Assembly: GCA_028293225.1 (NCBI GenBank)
Contig: JAQGPE010000470.1
Location: 1-8,751 of the forward strand
Direction of reading: 5' to 3'
DNA: 8,751 nucleotides
DNA from: Akkermansiaceae bacterium
Lineage (GTDB): Bacteria > Verrucomicrobiota > Verrucomicrobiia > Verrucomicrobiales > Akkermansiaceae
The position numbers and the translations under genes were made by a program. The notes beneath the pieces were generated by a model that saw only the letters and a program-made list of their open reading frames with translations, made no database searches and was not told where the DNA came from. Positions within the stretch are counted from its first letter, which is position 1. Every line of letters begins with the position of its first letter. Shown piece after piece: positions 7,146 through 8,751 of the stretch.

Positions 7146-7726
7146 TCCGGCAGGAGGTTTCCACCTCCTCCATCCGCGCGGATCATCTTGTAGAGCCGCG
7201 CTTTCGCCAGCGTCCAGCGCCGCTCCACGGAGCGCACGCTGCGGCCGGACATCCGCGCGATCTCCTCGTTGCCCAGACCGCTGTAGAATTTCAGCAGCAC
7301 CACATTCGCGGCATCGGGATCCTCTTTCTCCAGCCTCTTGAGGGCCTCATGGATCATCAGGATCCTGCCGCCGGGCTCCGCGTTGAGCCCGCCTTCCATC
7401 TCGGGCAGATCGTCGCGGGACTTGCGTCGCATCGCATCGCTGCTGCGGGCGCGCTCCACCAGGATCCGCCTCATCGCCCGGGCGGCGGCGCCGAAAAAAT
7501 GCCCCTCGTTTTCCCAGGAAATCTGGCCACTGCGTTCCAGCCGCAGCCACACCTCATGCACCAGCGCCGTGGGTTGCAGCGTCTGCACGCCCGCCTCGCG
7601 GCTCATCCTCGCCGCGGCCAGCCGCCGCAGCTCCTCATACACCAGCGGCAGCAGGCGTTCGGACGCCACTCCAGCCACTCCGGCGTTGCGGTTGATTTCA
7701 TCGAGAATGGCCGGCACCCCGTTCAT
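7142..7726 (-). CDS. ECF-type RNA polymerase sigma factor (Sigma70_ECF, 'LQPTALVHE' type)
   Basis: A 194-residue alternative sigma factor that would direct RNA polymerase to a specific promoter set. Region 2 runs from about 22 to 95 (LLPLVYEELRRLAAARMSRE, then LQPTALVHEVWLRL at 50-63 and HFFGAAARAMRRILVERAR at 76-94). Region 4 is at about 126-183, with the helix-turn-helix NEEIARMSGRSVRSVERRWTLAKARLY (key residues E154, I156, S160, S163, V164, E168). This pattern fits PF07638/TIGR02999-type sigmas, a group often found beside Ser/Thr kinases. No anti-sigma gene is next to it; its partner here is the overlapping kinase (4-base ATGA overlap). Segment 47-56 has no acidic residue where classical ECF sigmas have an acidic cluster, but has Thr49 and Thr53. 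The ATG at 7726 has only a poor purine-rich stretch upstream. The last codons also form the hairpin at 7152-7169. Confidence 0.93.
   Translation of the reverse strand: MNGVPAILDEINRNAGVAGVASERLLPLVYEELRRLAAARMSREAGVQTLQPTALVHEVWLRLERSGQISWENEGHFFGAAARAMRRILVERARSSDAMRRKSRDDLPEMEGGLNAEPGGRILMIHEALKRLEKEDPDAANVVLLKFYSGLGNEEIARMSGRSVRSVERRWTLAKARLYKMIRADGGGGNLLPE
7152..7169 (-). promoter_or_regulatory. Stem-loop burying a Shine-Dalgarno-like sequence before the kinase start
   Basis: On the minus strand the sequence is AGGAGGT-GGAA-ACCTCCT, a perfect 7-bp stem with a GNRA-type tetraloop, ending 6 bases before the kinase ATG. The 5' arm is the full complement of the usual 16S anti-Shine-Dalgarno. 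When linear it is 17 bases from the ATG, too far for normal use; when folded it is hidden. It lies inside the sigma reading frame, so ribosomes finishing the sigma gene would open it. Regulation by coupling is inferred. Confidence 0.45.
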
Positions 7727-7948
7727 CGCCCCGATGCGTTACCCCCCCGGACTCGTTGCGGGCAAGGGGAGAATGTCCCGCCGCGGTGACATCACTGTCA
7801 CCTCAAGCTTTGGCGGAAACGCGGAAAATCGAGCGCATTGGTCGGCGACGCAAGGCTCGGCCCCCGGCCCTGGCATGAGTCCCCACCACCCGAGGGCAAC
7901 CTCCACTGCCCCGCCCCATTCTGCGCTGAATCCATTTCCGAACCCTCA
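7727..7948. promoter_or_regulatory. Divergent promoter region between the sigma factor and the exported-protein gene
   Basis: A 222-base gap holding the promoters of both divergent genes. It contains the 18-base palindrome at 7785-7802 and a tandem GCGGAAA pair at 7813-7819 and 7821-7827 with 8-base periodicity. No housekeeping-type -35/-10 pair is clear on either strand. No small gene could be supported in it. Confidence 0.5.
7785..7802. promoter_or_regulatory. Palindrome, candidate operator upstream of the sigma factor
   Basis: GGTGACA-TCAC-TGTCACC, a perfect inverted repeat with 7-bp arms and a 4-base centre. It is 58 bases before the sigma-factor ATG and 146 bases before the ATG of the divergent gene. 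The size and symmetry suit a dimeric regulator. It resembles but does not match the CRP consensus, as the GTGA and TCAC halves are 8 bases apart, not 6. Chance occurrence cannot be excluded. Confidence 0.35.
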
Positions 7949-8751
7949 ATGAACCGATTATTCCTTGGTCCCCTCGCAGCCGTTGCCGGCATGCTGGTAT
8001 TTCCTTCTTTATCTTCGGCCCAGATCGTCGTCTCCGATGACTTCACGGCGGCCGACGGCACCCCCTTGGCCGGCCGCGTCCCCCCCGTCGGCCAGGCCTG
8101 GACCGAGACGGCCGGCACCCCGATGACGATCGTGAACGGTATCATCGATACCACCGGCGGCGACCACACGGCCTTCGTGCCGCTTACCCAGCCATTCGAC
8201 GGCTCGTCGCGCCTTTTTAAACTGACGGTGGATTTCACCACCCTGACCAATACGGCCGGCTACGCTGGCATCTCCCTCTTCAACGGCACCTCGGAGCGCG
8301 CCTTCTTCGGGCACCTGTCCGGCGCCACCCCCTCCATCGGAGTCCAGGTCAACAGGGGTCCGAAGCTCTATGCCAACCCGGCCAAGCCCATCGGACTGGT
8401 CACCCTTCTTTACGACTTCGTGACGGGACGGACCACGATCTACGACGGAGATACCATCACCGGGCCCGTGCTGCTTTCCACGCTGGCTACCCCCGGCCTG
8501 GTTTTCGACCGTCTCCGCCTCCAGAATGGCAGCGGTGCGAATATCGCCATCAGCAGCCTTTCCGGCGAAATCCTCGCGCACGGACCGCTCACGATCGACC
8601 AGTTTGAGCCGGACGCCACCATCACGCTTCAGAACAGCCCTCCACTGCTCTACTGGGGGACTTCGTTCGCCGATCAAGTGACCATCACGCCCGGTTTCGG
8701 CACGGTCGACCCGTCCGGCTTCACCCCGATCAATGTGACTCCCGGCGACTA
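7949..8751 (+). CDS. Exported protein with N-terminal beta-rich domain and Ig-like segment (3' end cut by window edge)
   Basis: The frame is open from the ATG at 7949 to the last base, giving 267 codons without a stop. Residues 1-24 are a clear Sec signal peptide: MNR, a hydrophobic core LFLGPLAAVAGMLVF, then PSLSSA with likely cleavage before Gln25. Residues about 26-211 begin VVSDDFTAADGTPLAGR and look like a beta-sandwich (concanavalin/laminin-G-like) domain, judged from alternating Thr/Ile/Val strands, YAGISLFNGTSERAFFG and FDRLRLQNGSG. From about 213, LTIDQFEPDATITLQNSPPL with YWG, VTITPGFGTVDPSG and INVTPGD resembles the Ig-like linker repeats of many large verrucomicrobial secreted proteins. 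Codon use is GC-rich like the neighbours. No Shine-Dalgarno is visible. It is divergent from the sigma factor. The catalytic or binding function, if any, probably lies beyond the window. Export is secure, the domain names are tentative. Confidence 0.85.
   Translation, partial: MNRLFLGPLAAVAGMLVFPSLSSAQIVVSDDFTAADGTPLAGRVPPVGQAWTETAGTPMTIVNGIIDTTGGDHTAFVPLTQPFDGSSRLFKLTVDFTTLTNTAGYAGISLFNGTSERAFFGHLSGATPSIGVQVNRGPKLYANPAKPIGLVTLLYDFVTGRTTIYDGDTITGPVLLSTLATPGLVFDRLRLQNGSGANIAISSLSGEILAHGPLTIDQFEPDATITLQNSPPLLYWGTSFADQVTITPGFGTVDPSGFTPINVTPGD

Noticed and set aside
4890..7193. Plus-strand open frame of 767 residues opposite the kinase gene
   Set aside because: It is the antisense shadow of a high-GC kinase gene: rich in Arg, Gln, His and Pro with no recognisable domain, while the minus strand encodes a complete kinase.
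7786..7801. CRP-type binding site within the 7785-7802 palindrome
   Set aside because: GTGA and TCAC halves are 8 bases apart, not the 6 of CRP sites, and no CRP relative is seen in the window.
8009..8677. Minus-strand open frame of 222 residues opposite the exported-protein gene
   Set aside because: Gly/Arg-rich shadow translation; the plus strand shows a signal peptide and coherent beta-rich sequence.
1..8751. CRISPR array, tRNA, rRNA, insertion sequence or phage genes
   Set aside because: No regularly spaced repeats, no cloverleaf or rRNA-like stretch, no transposase or integrase motifs and no terminal inverted repeats were found on reading both strands.

Overview
The window is GC-rich bacterial DNA that is almost fully coding, with nine genes, two of them cut by the window edges. 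The organism is most likely a member of Verrucomicrobiota (PVC group). The clues are an ECF-type sigma factor of the 'LQPTALVHE' kind overlapping a membrane Ser/Thr protein kinase, and a secreted protein whose Ig-like segment is of a kind common in that phylum. Shine-Dalgarno sequences are mostly weak or absent. The phylum is inferred from family style; the window holds no rRNA or other marker.

Layout. (1) Bases 1-1671, plus strand: recJ, the 5'-3' single-strand DNA exonuclease, with its 5' end probably just outside the window. (2) 1640-2182, minus: a small two-helix membrane protein (DUF3592-like) whose 3' end overlaps that of recJ. (3) 2415-2921, plus: a pyridoxamine 5'-phosphate oxidase-like flavin-binding protein. 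(4) 2975-3622, minus: an NfsB-like nitroreductase, convergent with the previous gene. (5) 3709-4203 and 4309-4827, minus: two more DUF3592-like membrane proteins, paralogous to the one at 1640-2182. (6) 4896-7145 and 7142-7726, minus: a transmembrane Ser/Thr kinase, preceded by and overlapping by four bases an ECF-type sigma factor. (7) 7949 to the window end, plus: the first 267 codons of an exported protein, transcribed divergently from the sigma factor. There is no gene-free stretch over 300 bases; the longest gaps are 2183-2414 and 7727-7948.

How the genes may work together. The sigma-kinase pair is the most notable unit. The kinase has a complete catalytic core, one membrane helix and a C-terminal region of about 300 residues expected outside the cytoplasm. 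The sigma factor has an uncharged, Thr-containing segment where typical ECF sigmas are acidic in region 2.2. This suggests that the kinase senses something at the envelope and activates the sigma by phosphorylation. At the junction of the two genes a perfect 7-bp stem with a GGAA loop buries the only strong Shine-Dalgarno-like sequence near the kinase start, so translational coupling is plausible. The run sigma, kinase, DUF3592, DUF3592, nitroreductase lies on one strand with gaps of 68 to 105 bases and could be one transcription unit, although two small hairpins lie in the gaps. The divergent exported protein is a candidate target of the sigma. recJ looks like an unrelated housekeeping gene.
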